64,000 nt of DNA, taken from positions 4,030,001 through 4,094,000 of the forward strand of contig OZ244919.1 in the NCBI GenBank assembly GCA_965221845.1, in the 5' to 3' direction. Each line of letters opens with the position of its first letter. Positions within the stretch are counted from its first letter, which is position 1. The position numbers and the translations under genes were made by a program. The notes beneath the pieces were generated by a model that was not told the origin of the DNA, did no database searches, and saw only the letters and a program-made list of their open reading frames with translations. Positions 54,788 to 63,604 of the stretch are shown here, one piece after another. The stretch comes from JAJEFO01 sp965221845. Its GTDB lineage: Bacteria; Pseudomonadota; Alphaproteobacteria; Rhodobacterales; Rhodobacteraceae.

Positions 54788-55073
54788 AGGCGGCCGGCGA
54801 CGGGAGGGATGGAACAGGATGACCGGCACGTACGCCAAGGCGGATCCCGGCGTCAGAGGGATCTGGAACCAATTCGCCTTGCGCGTGACGCCGCGATGTA
54901 GCCCAGATTGTAACTGTTCAGGTTCCATCCTGGCGGCTTCCCGGCCGGTCAGGCGGCCCGGCCCGCCTAGGCCGGCTGTCGCGTGGCGAGCCGCCCGACC
55001 AGCTCGTCCGGCGGGGCGCGGATCGTCTCCAGCAGATGCCATGAGCCTGGGGGTATGTCCGGATTTGTCCCGC
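54788..55073. other. Left border of the third island
   Basis: A 12-codon frame (ATG at 54784) and a second ATG at 54819 have no recognisable product. A truncated MITE end and an IS66-like end follow at about 54893-54935. No complete gene. Confidence 0.4.
54893..54935. repeat. Abutting ends: truncated MITE and IS66-like terminus
   Basis: GATGTAGCCCAGATTG at about 54895 matches the left end of the 144-bp MITE at 8731, and is joined directly to GTAACTGTTCAGGTT (54910-54924), the IS66-like end also found in complement at 43121-43135. The junction suggests one element inserted at or deleted into the other. Confidence 0.5.
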
Positions 55074-55440
55074 TCAGGCAGCGCGCCGCCGGTCGAACAG
55101 GTCGGTCATCCGGTTGTTGAGCGAGCGGCACCTCAGCGCCATGATGCTGTTGGCTCCCTTCATCGGCCATCGGGCGCCGCCTTTCTTCATGCGCCCGCAG
55201 ATCACCGGCCCGCATCCTCCCTCGACGACACCGGATCCGACGGGCATGCCTTTCGCGCGACAGTCGCCGTAGCGCATCCTGTGGATGTTGTTGCGGAAGT
55301 GCCCGACGCATTTCGCGACCTCCTCGTGGCGCCTGGCGTGCCGCGACAGCTCCCGGATCGCCGGCGCGACCCCGCCCGCCTTGACGAGGGATTCCAGCCG
55401 TTCGCAGCGCCGTTCCTCCTCCGCCGGGTCAGGTTCCAGC
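55074..55440 (-). pseudogene. ISKra4-family transposase C-terminal fragment
   Basis: The frame reads ELSRHARRHEEVAKCVGHFR, NNIHRMRYGDCRAKGMPVGS, then GVVEGGCGPVICGRMKKGGA and NSIMALRCRSLNNRMTDLFD. The GSGVVE motif carries the catalytic region typical of ISKra4 transposases. Everything upstream is missing. It belongs to a different subfamily from the element at 55672. Confidence 0.7.
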
Positions 55441-55671
55441 CCTGTTTCCGGGCCGTGTCGAGCACGGTCCGCAGCGCCGCGCGGTTCCGGGCGCCCGTCT
55501 CGCTGCGGAAGCTCCCGGAGATCCTCTGCCGCACCTTGAGGGGCCGCAGCGCCCGCTCGGCCTCGTTGCCGGGCGCGGGAACCGCGGGGTCGCGGGCGAG
55601 CCGCAGCACGCCGTCCCGGCTGTCCCGCATCCGCAGGGCCGGGCTGTGGCCCCGCCGGCGCTTCCGCCGGC
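55441..55671 (-). pseudogene. IS66-family transposase C-terminal fragment
   Basis: NEAERALRPLKVRQRISGSF then RSETGARNRAALRTVLDTAR is the C-terminal signature of IS66-type transposases. It is truncated on the right by the ISKra4-like element (55672). It may originally have ended at the IS66-like terminus at 54910, before the ISKra4 fragment was placed between them. Confidence 0.6.
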
Positions 55672-57082
55672 GGGTGCATCCCAATTTTTTGACATCCGCG
55701 TTTTTCGCCTGCGCTTTCAGGAGCGGGCGCGTCGGACCAGGACCGGGCGAGCGGCCGGCGGCGCGCGTTGAGGCAGACGCAGGAGTGCGTGTCATGACGA
55801 AGAGCGAAGGGAGCCGGGTGCACCGCCATCCGGACGCGGCGGACTGTCCGGAGGGCCTTCCCGAGGACGAGGCGGCGGCGCATCCGCCGCCGGTCCGCAG
55901 GCACGCGGGCGGCCACACGCGATGCTGGATCGAGGGGGGCGAGGTGCGCCGCCGCGACGTCGCGGGGGACGGCACGCCGGAGGCGCTGCCTGCCGCCGTC
56001 CCGGCGGAGTTCGGTCCCCTGCCGCCGCGGCTGGCGGCGGGCCCGGGGGTTCCGGACCCGGACGGGGGCGGGCGGGCGCTCCGGGACGCCTCGCCGGGCG
56101 GCGGCGCGGCGGCGCCGAGGCTTCTGTGCGAGCGGCTGGACGCGACGCGGCCGGCGCCGGAGTGCGCGGCCTGCGGGACGCCGACGGCCCGGCATTCGGC
56201 GACGCCGAAGTCCTTGCCTCGAGCCGGCTGGGGCGGGTCGAGGCGGAGCGGTCGCGTTTCCGCTGCCGGTCCTGCGGCGGGGGATGCTTCCCGCCGGACC
56301 GGGCGCCGGGGCTTGAGGGGGACACCGTCACGCCGGGGACGGCGAGCGTCATCGCCGGGACCGTTCCGCTCATGGGCTTCGAGGCGGCGGCCCGCTTCGA
56401 GCGGGAGGAGGTGCTGGACGGCAGGCCGCCGGAACCGCGCATGCAGCTCTCCGCCGACGGCGCCGGCGTCCCGATGCGCAGGGAGGAGGTCGCGGGCGTC
56501 GCGGGCAGGCAGGCCGACGGCACCTCGAGGACCAGGGAAGCGAAGCTCGCGGTCATCTGCACCGCCGAGGGCCGGGACCCCGGGACCGGCGCGGCGGCCA
56601 GGGCCGGGGCGGCGCGGCGGCGCCGTCCGGAGGCCGGGAGGCCTCGGACTTCGCGGCGCGGCCCGACCGGGAGGCGCGGCGGCGGGGGCTGCACGACGCG
56701 GGCGAGCCCGTCGTCGTCTCCGACGGGGCGGACTGGATCCCGAACGCCTGCGAGGGGCCCTTCGGGGCCGGGAGCTCGCGCCGTCCGGGGACCGGCACGA
56801 GGACGTGGAGGCATGCTGCCGCTACTTCGAGAGGAACCTCGGCCGGATGCGGCACGACGGGTTCCGGGAGCGGGGCGTCCGGGCCGGAAGCGGCGTCGTG
56901 GAGGGCGGATGCCGGCGGTTCGGGCTGCGGACGGAGCGATCGGGAACGCGCCGGGCGGAGAGGGGCGCCAACGCCATGCTGGCGCTGAAGGCCCTGGTCA
57001 TGAACCTCCGGCTGCCCGGCTTCCTCGAATGGCAGGCGAATCAGGCCGTCGCCGCATGATATCAAAAAATTGGGATACACCC
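55672..57082 (+). mobile_element. ISKra4-family element with perfect 8-bp target duplication
   Basis: 1411 bases. The left end begins GGGTGCATCCCAATTTTTT and the right end, read inward, GGGTGTATCCCAATTTTTT. CCGCCGGC is present at 55664-55671 and 57083-57090. It inserted into the IS66 remnant. It contains one decayed transposase, and its ends are the model for the 144-bp MITEs. Confidence 0.88.
55794..57059 (+). pseudogene. ISKra4-family transposase, two frameshifts
   Basis: Begins MTKSEGSRVHRHPDAADCPE. The zinc-ribbon and linker (RFRCRSCGGGCFPPDRAPGL, ASVIAGTVPLMGFEAAARFE, QLSADGAGVPMRREEVAGVA, KLAVICTAEGRDP) are read in a second frame, and the C-terminal region (HEDVEACCRYFERNLGRMRH, GVRAGSGVVEGGCRRFG, ANAMLALKALVMNLRLPGFL) in the first again. 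GSGVVEGG is the family motif. At least two indels have inactivated it, although the element's ends and target duplication are intact. Confidence 0.8.
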
Positions 57083-57119
57083 CCGCCGGCCCTGGCTCCC
57101 CTTCGAGGGCGGCGGGCGC

Positions 57120-57387
57120 AAGAGGGCGTCCGGCGCGGACCGGCTGCTCGAGGACCTGGCGGAACGCGGGGCGGAGGCGGCGGTCCCGTCGAAGCGGAGC
57201 CGTACGGCGCCGCGGGCGCACGGCCGGGACGTCTGCGGCTGGCTGCACCTGGTGGAGAGCCTCTTCGCGAAGGCCAGGGGGTTCCGGGCGGTCGCGACGC
57301 GCTGCGCCAGGACCGGCGAGAGCTTCGCGGCGGGTATCGCCTCGCCGCCTGCTTGGTCGCCGCGACATGACTGTCAACGGGTCCTGG
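57120..57387 (+). pseudogene. IS427-like remnant with internal deletion
   Basis: Reads KRASGADRLLEDLAERGAEA then AVPSKRSRTAPRAHGRDVCG and LHLVESLFAKARGFRAVATR in shifting frames. It joins the KASGA region of the transposase at 38806 directly to its DADWLLEDL region. The right terminal repeat survives (CTGTCAACGGGTCC near 57371). The left end is missing. Confidence 0.7.
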
Positions 57388-57790
57388 TCGGCTACGGCAT
57401 CATGAAGACGAGGCGCGGAGGCGATTATAACCGATAGGCTGGCCATGGACGTCAAGTCCAGATCATCTCCTGACTTCACCAAGGACCAAACGGCGCCTTT
57501 CCGGCATCGGTGCAAGCAGAAGTCGGACTCCTGATCGAGAGCCGCACTCGGTGGCGGCCGACCCGTGCCCTTTATCCATGAGCGCCACCGCAGCCTCCAT
57601 CGCGCAGTCGATCAAGTAGCGCGAGATCGTCTTGGCCGTCGGCATGCAGGCGAATTCAGGCCTGTCTCGCCGCCCGGGCCGAGGCTGAGGGTGGAGCGCA
57701 CCGCCCGCGCCCACGATCACGGCTGCCCGTGACATGGCCAGCGAAGAAACCCTTGCGCCGCCGTGGTCGTGCGCCTGATCCTTCAGGACC
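57388..57790. other. No gene recognised
   Basis: About 400 bases downstream of the Calx-beta gene. The minus-strand frame that continues past that gene's stop in a shifted register (ISRYLIDCAMEAAVALMDKG near 57600) has balanced composition and may be a remnant of an unknown gene. Confidence 0.3.
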
Positions 57791-58342
57791 TCAGCCGCCA
57801 GGCGCCCGCCGTCCTTGGCCAGCGCCCCATTCGTTCCGAATCCAAGCACGTACTGTCTTCGTCTCGGGAAGGCCACTGACCACCCAACGCCCGGTCCACA
57901 CATACTGGCCCCAGACCATTCCGTAGCCGTGCGTTTCAGCGTCGGACAGCACCAGTTTGAAATTGTCGTTGTCAAGGATGTCATCCTTGAGGGTCTTGAC
58001 CCGGACCTCTGCAAATTGCTTTCCTGCGGGAAACAGGACATAACCCTGTTTGGCCTGATAGTCCTCGCCGGCCTTGGCGCGGCCGTCCTGCGTGCGGTAC
58101 GCGTAGCGGAGATCGAAATCGAACGGACGGGATAGTGCGAATGTGAAAATTGCGTCCTCGCCTTCCCTCACCCGGATGTTTGGTGCGTTCAGCTCCGCCG
58201 TGACATTCTCGACAGGCCTTGTCTCCATTGCCGCGACCGGTTGGGCCAGCGCCGTCAGCATCAGGGCAGCAAGACCGACTGCTGCTCCCTGCAGGAACCC
58301 GGATGTTGCGCCAGCGCTTTTTCTGTTGTCTGAATGCTTCAT
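57791..58342 (-). CDS. Secreted Calx-beta domain protein
   Basis: A 183-residue exported protein. The start at 58342 has AAGGAGG seven bases upstream. A signal peptide covers about residues 1-38 (hydrophobic AAVGLAALMLTALAQPVAAM). A single Calx-beta domain follows: VREGEDAIFTFALSRPFDFD, YRTQDGRAKAGEDYQAKQGY, VLFPAGKQFAEVRVKTLKDD and DNDNFKLVLSDAETHGYG; the acidic loops could bind calcium. The last ten residues are Gly/Arg-rich and may result from a frameshift near the end. It is the only apparently intact cargo gene between decayed IS elements here. Confidence 0.8.
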   Translation of the reverse strand: MKHSDNRKSAGATSGFLQGAAVGLAALMLTALAQPVAAMETRPVENVTAELNAPNIRVREGEDAIFTFALSRPFDFDLRYAYRTQDGRAKAGEDYQAKQGYVLFPAGKQFAEVRVKTLKDDILDNDNFKLVLSDAETHGYGMVWGQYVWTGRWVVSGLPETKTVRAWIRNEWGAGQGRRAPGG

Positions 58343-58679
58343 GCTACGTCCTCCTTCCGCGGTGCGTTTGGCTTGCACCATTGATGTCACCAAGGTAGGG
58401 CCTGTGGGTCATTAGCGTCAAGCCCCCCCGTTCCATCTCTCAGGCAGGACCATTTCATTTTCGGGTCCGGCGCCTGACGTGACGGCAGGCGGGCGTGGCC
58501 GGGGCGGTTCGAGCGACCGCCGCCCCGGCTGCGACGATGCCCGCTTGCCGTCCCGGGCTTTCCGGACACGGCTTTCGGCGTGTCCGGGCACGGCCGTCCC
58601 GCCGCGCCGTCCTGCGGCGCGTTCCGCGCGCCCTTCGCGCGGCCGGGACCGGAGGATCATGTGCCGGGCGGGCCCGGGG

Positions 58680-59906
58680 TCAGGTCGACGGCCTCCCGGG
58701 CGCGGGCGGGCCGGTGCCGGCGCCGGCCTCGGGCATGTGGCCGAAGCGACCGTCGCATCGCACGACGGCGATGGCGGCGCAGGTCAGGCAGGAGAGGTCG
58801 CGCGGCAGGTTGCGGACGTGCGCCCGGCAGCGGTCCCCGTCACAGGTGAAGCCGCGCACGCAGTGCACGCGGCCTTCCATGGTCCGGTGGCTGCGCACCG
58901 GCCCGGGAGGCGCCTCCGGCCCGGCGCGTTCCGGGCCGGGCGAGGCGGGCGCCAGGCCGCCTCGCGGCTGCGCCCGCCGGTCCTGGGGACCTCGCGCCCG
59001 CGCGCGACGCGGATGGCCTGGCGGCGCCCGTGAAGGGCGGACCGGCCGTCCCGTTGAGCCCCGGACAGATCGACCGCCGCGCAGCGGCGGCGCCCGGGGC
59101 GTCCGTGGCCCCTGGCGGCGGTCTCGTGCCAGGGCGCGCCGGTGAAGCCGGTCGCCCCGGGACCGTCGCGGACGGTCGCCTGGCTGTCCCTGGCCGCGGC
59201 GACGACATGGCCGGCACGGCGTCCGGGGAGGCGGCGCGCGGGCGCGTGCCGGGCGTGCATCGCGTCCATGGCGACGGCGCGGCCCGTGACGTCGAGGCCG
59301 CCGGAGAGTTCCCGGACCGCGGGGATCCCGTTGCTCCTGTCCCCGGCCGCCGCGACCGTCATCCGCCGCCCGTCCCCGGTCTGCCGCGAGGCGCCGCGGA
59401 CGTCCTTGCCGTCCATGGCGAGCGCCGGTTCGACGCGCGGCAGCCGGCGCCCGTGAACCGCGGGACGTCGACGAACGTCTCCGCGAGAAGGGCCGGGGCA
59501 GCCGTGCGCGGCCTCGACGTCGGCGGACAGCCGGCGCAGGCCGGGCCCGGCACGCGGGACGCCGGGCCCGGCACCCGCCGGGGCGCGGGATTACGAAGCG
59601 GGCGTTGCTGCAGGCCGGGTGCAGGCGCCGGGACCGCCGGTCCGGCGTCCACCCGGTCCAGCGGTCCCGCGCGGCCGGCCTGGACGCGCCCGGCTGCCGG
59701 CCGCCCGGCGCCTGCCGGGTCCCCCCGTGCAGCGCGACCCGGGCAGCAGGCCCTTGCCGACGATGCCGTGGAACCGCAGGCAGCGGCGCTCCGCGGCCAG
59801 GCGGTCCCGGAGCCGGTGCCCGCGCCCGCCGCGGGTCGGGCGCACCGTGACCGCGCGCAGGTCGACGGACGGGTCCGGCGTCGGAAGAGCCGCCATGGCC
59901 GGACAC
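58680..59906 (-). pseudogene. ISAs1-family transposase, heavily degenerate
   Basis: The core is recognisable in shifting frames: MDGKDVRGASRQTGDGRRMT, NGIPAVRELSGGLDVTGRAV, DAMHARHAPARRLPG, TGFTGAPWHETAARGHGRPG (the normal ETVDKGHGR region) and TAIAVVRCDGRFGHMPEAG-like AAIAVVRCDGRFGHMPEAG at the end. Upstream, a DUF4338-type piece (LLAETFVDVPRFTGAG, about 59430-59490) abuts the catalytic part with the intervening segment deleted. Many indels; dead. Confidence 0.75.
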
Positions 59907-60029
59907 GTCAGGAACGGAATCGCCGGCCCCGGAATCACGGCGTGGCAGTCACTGGACGGACAATAAAATCGCCCTGCGGCCGGCGCGCCCGGGCTTGAAG
60001 CGGCGGGCGGGCGGTGCTACCTCCCCGGC

Positions 60030-60365
60030 ATGGCGGATGCGGCGTTCGACACCCTGGCCACGGCCCGGCTCCTTCGCGAGAGCGGCATCGAGGAACGCCA
60101 GGCCGCTGCGATCACCACGGCGATCAAGGATGGCGTGACCGGCGGCGTGGCGACCAGAGCCGACCTGGCGGAGCTTCGAAGCGAGCTGCGGAGCGACATG
60201 TCGGAGCTTCGCGGCGAGATGCAGAGCAATCTGGCGGAGCTTCGCGGCGAGCTGCGGAGCGACATTGCGGCACAGGAAACCCGCCTGACCTGGCGCATCG
60301 TCCTGGTCAACGCCGCCTTCGCGGGCGTTGTCGTCGCGGCGGTGGGCTGGATGCTGGCGGGATGA
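60030..60365 (+). CDS. DUF1640-like coiled-coil membrane protein
   Basis: A 111-residue protein. N-terminal FDTLATARLLRESGIEERQA is the family start, then AITTAIKDGVTGGVATRADL, a coiled coil with internal repeats (ELRSELRSDMSELRGEMQ and ELRGELRSD), and a C-terminal membrane helix (AAFAGVVVAAVGWML). A truncated relative lies at 42463, also among mobile DNA. The family has mitochondrial relatives linked to the calcium uniporter, but the bacterial role is unknown. Confidence 0.75.
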   Translation: MADAAFDTLATARLLRESGIEERQAAAITTAIKDGVTGGVATRADLAELRSELRSDMSELRGEMQSNLAELRGELRSDIAAQETRLTWRIVLVNAAFAGVVVAAVGWMLAG

Positions 60366-60542
60366 AGGCGGCGACGGGCCTGCTCGCGGTCCCCGCGCGC
60401 GCGGGCTGCGCCGTGATGTCCTGCGGACTGCCGCGCTGCTGGCCGTCTGGCTTGGGGCCGGAAGGTTCCGGTCCGTCGCGGCCCGCGTGAGAGAAACCGG
60501 GGTTGCGGCCAGCTCCTCCAGCGCGCAGGCTAGTGTTTTATT

Positions 60543-61410
60543 TCATACAGATGCATGTTCTTCTTGCAGCCTCCGGTGGCCGCGTTTCCACGATGCGACA
60601 ATGTCATCCGGGTCCCGGCTCCAGTGGAAGGGCCGGGCATCGTGGGCGTCATGGTGCGCGACATGATCCTCGATGGCCGTGATGCACGCGTCGAGGGAGT
60701 TGAAGACGGCGTTCTTCAGCCGTTGCCGGGCGAGTTTCGAGAAGAACCCCTCCACCGCGTTCATCCAGGACGCCGAGGTCGGCGTGAAGTGGAAGGTCCA
60801 GTCGGGATGGTCCCTGAGCCAGTCGTTGACACGGGCGGATCCGTGGGCGGAGAGGTTGTCAAGGATGACGTGGACCCCGGCCGCGGGGTCCAGGCCTGCA
60901 GCCACATGATCGAGGAAGGCGCGGAAGTCCTCCGACCGATGCGTTTCGGTCATCTGTCCCGCCACCTTCCCGGTTGCGACATCCAGCGCCGCCAGCAGGG
61001 TGGTGGTGCCGTTCCGTTTGCAGGCGCGGGTCCTCGTCTCGGCATGGCCCGGCGTCATGGGCAGGGGCCTCCGGGTCCGCCCGAGCGCCTGGATCTGCGT
61101 CTTTTCGTCCACCGACAGCACGACGGCATGGTCGGGCGGGTCGACGTAGAGGCAGACGACGTCGCGGACCTTGATCTCGAACCTCGGGTCGCGGGACACC
61201 TTGAAGGCCTTCACCTGGTGCGGCCGGAGGCCGTTGGCCTTCAGGATGCCGTGCACCGTGGAGCAGGCCATCCCCAGCGGTCCCGCCAGCGCCAGACCGT
61301 CGGCTTCGACATGCCCGTCCGCCGCTTCGTGCACATCAGGCCTGCCGCGCGCTCCACGCCCGCGAGGCCCTTGCAATCATCGACCGCGGCCTCCGTCCCG
61401 ATCGCGTCCG
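60543..61410 (-). pseudogene. IS630-family transposase, internally deleted
   Basis: The DDE part is complete in one frame: VVCLYVDPPDHAVVLSVDEK, KRNGTTTLLAALDVATGKVA, VHVILDNLSAHGSARVNDWL and FHFTPTSASWMNAVEGFFSK. Upstream, the HTH piece TGMSKPTVWRWRDR is joined to LAGPLGMACSTVHGILKANG, so about 40 codons between the two DNA-binding helices are missing and the frames do not match. TA and a TTTTATTTCATACAG end are visible at about 60532-60546. Confidence 0.75.
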
Positions 61411-61552
61411 GTCCCAGCCGAGACGGTCGTGGACAGCGCCGAAGGGCTTGCGACCTCGCCGACGACCCGGCTCTCCTCGCGGCAGTCGGCGAGGCCGGTC
61501 CCGAACGGCGCGGGACCGCGCGCTGCCCGCCGCGACTGCCCGGCGGGCGCCG

Positions 61553-61725
61553 AAGCTGGTGTCCCGCGTGCTGGAACTGAGCCTGCGGCGGCTGTCCGCC
61601 GACATTGAGGCCGCGCACGGATGGCCGGCTTTCCTCGCGGAGACGTGCGTCGACGTCCCAATGTTCACGGGGACCTGCCGCCGCGAGTCGAACTGGCGCT
61701 CGCTGGGGCGGCGCGCGGCACTGTG
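61553..61725 (+). pseudogene. DUF4338-type transposase fragment
   Basis: SRVLELSLRRLSADIEAAHG then WPAFLAETCVDVPMFTGTCR and ESNWRSLG is the N-terminal DUF4338-type region of an ISAs1-like transposase. It is fused on its right to sequence resembling the 3' flank of the transposase remnant at 39812. No catalytic domain follows. Confidence 0.55.
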
Positions 61726-62017
61726 CGCTGGCGGGGAGTTTGGCAATGAGGACCATGTCGGCCTCATCCACGCTGGGCCGCGGCCGCCCCGGCCACGCCC
61801 GGACGGCCCCGATCCCACCCTCGTCAGCAACGCCGGAACCCCGGGCCACCCGGCCGTCAGCCGTGCGCGCACGGAACGGTCCGGCACTGTCGTCCGCCAG
61901 AACCGGGCATTGGCAAGCCGATGATCAGGCTATCGGGAATTGCTGACGGGATGCTGGATCGTGTTGCAACAGTTCTGCGAAGCGCTATAATTCTAACCGG
62001 AAACGGGGGCGCATGGC
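61726..62017. other. IS flank debris and promoter region of the Uma2 gene
   Basis: The first 200 bases resemble the reverse of about 39700-39840. The last 60 contain a good promoter (61964-61991). No gene. Confidence 0.4.
61964..61991 (+). promoter_or_regulatory. Candidate sigma-70 promoter for the Uma2 gene
   Basis: TTGCAA at 61964-61969, 16-base spacer, TATAAT at 61986-61991, in a locally AT-rich stretch. The start codon is 27 bases downstream. Confidence 0.6.
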
Positions 62018-62625
62018 ATGAACGTCCAGACGGCAGCCGGCGGCGGGCCGCTCGGCAGGGCGACCTACCGGGACGTGCTCGACGTGCCGTCTCGAATGGT
62101 GGCTGAGGTGCTCTCGGGCACGCTTCACGCCCAGCCGAAGCCAGCCATGCGCCATGCTTGGGCGAGTTCTTCCCTCGGCGGCGAGCTGGTCGCGCCCTAC
62201 GGACGTGGGCGTGGGGGCCCGGCGGCTGGTGGATCGTGGACGAGCCGGAGCTGCATCTGGGCGATGACATCGTGGTGCCTGACTTGGCGGGCTGGCGGCA
62301 CGAGAAGATGCCCGGCTATCCGGACGGTGCCTACTGCACCGTCGCGCCCGACTGGGCCTGCGAGGTGCTTTCGCCGTCGACGCGCCGGATCGACTTGGGC
62401 GAGAAGCGGGCAGTCTACGCCCGCGAGGGCGTCACGCACCTCTGGTTCGTGGACCCCGATACGCGGATCCTGGAGGCGTTCGCGCTTCGCGACGGGCAGT
62501 GGGCGCTCCTGGCCACGCTGGCGGACGACGCACCGGTCTCGCTGCCGCCGTTCGAGGCGACCGGCTTCCCGCTGGACGCGCTCTGGCCCGATGGCGCCGG
62601 CTCTCAAGGCGATTCGGCAGGATAG
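62018..62625 (+). pseudogene. Uma2-family (DUF820) endonuclease-fold gene, one frameshift
   Basis: Starts MNVQTAAGGGPLGRATYRDV and reads SRMVAEVLSGTLHAQPKPAM and ASSSLGGELVAPYGRGRGG. Near 62214 one extra G in a G5 run shifts the frame. The conserved continuation WWIVDEPELHLGDDIVVPDL, CEVLSPSTRRIDLGEKRAVY and LWFVDPDTRILEAFALRDGQ is read one frame over to 62625. The PD-(D/E)XK-like residues (DIVVPDL and EVLSP) are intact. Function of Uma2 proteins is largely unknown; many sit near mobile elements. A single-base deletion would restore it. Confidence 0.75.
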
Positions 62626-62782
62626 GTGCGTTGGCCATGGCAGCGGGACGCGTCGAAGCCAGCGCTCGCCGCAGGCATCGCATGGCGTCGCCCAGGCAGT
62701 CCGTCCTGCACAGGGATCTGATGCGAATGCTGTGCTGGAGACCGGCGCACGCATGCCCTTGGCGCCCGGCCGCTAACGATAC

Positions 62783-63604
62783 ATGAAGGTTCGTCGCCCT
62801 GCGCAGAAGGCATCGCAGCCGGACCTGTTCGGACGGCGGGAGCCGAACGACGGCCCGGTCGGGCGGCCCGTGCCATTCGCCAGCTTCGAAAAGATGGAAG
62901 ATCAGGAAGTTGTGGCGCGGATTCCCGACGCTGACATGGCTGAGGTCGACGCCTTGTGCGATCAGGTCCTCGACCGCGGACTCGGCGACGACGCGGTCCC
63001 CGCGCTCGAGGCCCTGTGGAAGCGGTTCTTCGGGTTCGGCGTCGATGGACCCACGCGCGAGCAGCGCTGCGCCCTGATGACTCTCGCCAGAACCGGTTCC
63101 TCCCTGTCCAGGCAGGCGCTCGCGCGGATCGTTGACGCCCCGGACCTGATCGACTCGCATCTGCCGCTCGCGCTGCAATGCGCGTCGGATGCGAATCTCG
63201 CGCTGCCGGGGCAGCGCGTCGCGCGCTGGCTTGAAGACGGCCGTCCGGAGGTCCGGAAATGCGCCTTCGCGCTTGCCCGGAACTGCAGGCCTCGGGTGCC
63301 GGGGCACCTGCTGGAGGCGGGTCTCGCGGATCCGGACGCGTTGGTCCGGCGCGCCTGCCTGGTGACGATGGGACACTCTGGCGATGCCCGTGCCAAGGAG
63401 GGCCTGCTGGAGGAGCTGGGGAGAAGTCCGGCCGCCGAGGTCGTGGCGGCGCTGGCATGCATGCTTGACGACGACATCGTCACGTGCCTTGGCAGATGCG
63501 GCCTGGAGCACGCCTGCCTGAGAGAGCAGGTCGTCGAGGAGCTCGAAGGCGAAGCCGACCCGAGGGCGCGCAGGCTCGTCGAAAGGCTCAGGAGCCTGCG
63601 ATGA
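62783..63604 (+). CDS. HEAT-repeat-like protein coupled to cobM
   Basis: A 273-residue, soluble, mostly helical protein. Segments such as ALMTLARTGSSLSRQALARI, LALPGQRVARWLEDGRPEVR, KCAFALARNCRPRVPGHLLE and VRRACLVTMGHSGDARAKEG have the spacing of HEAT-like repeats. The N-terminus (QPDLFGRRE) is polar. It overlaps cobM by four bases (ATGA), so it is made with a cobalamin enzyme, but no role in B12 synthesis is known to me. It is the first gene after the third island, and its promoter must lie within the island or upstream 150 bases. Confidence 0.6.
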   Translation: MKVRRPAQKASQPDLFGRREPNDGPVGRPVPFASFEKMEDQEVVARIPDADMAEVDALCDQVLDRGLGDDAVPALEALWKRFFGFGVDGPTREQRCALMTLARTGSSLSRQALARIVDAPDLIDSHLPLALQCASDANLALPGQRVARWLEDGRPEVRKCAFALARNCRPRVPGHLLEAGLADPDALVRRACLVTMGHSGDARAKEGLLEELGRSPAAEVVAALACMLDDDIVTCLGRCGLEHACLREQVVEELEGEADPRARRLVERLRSLR

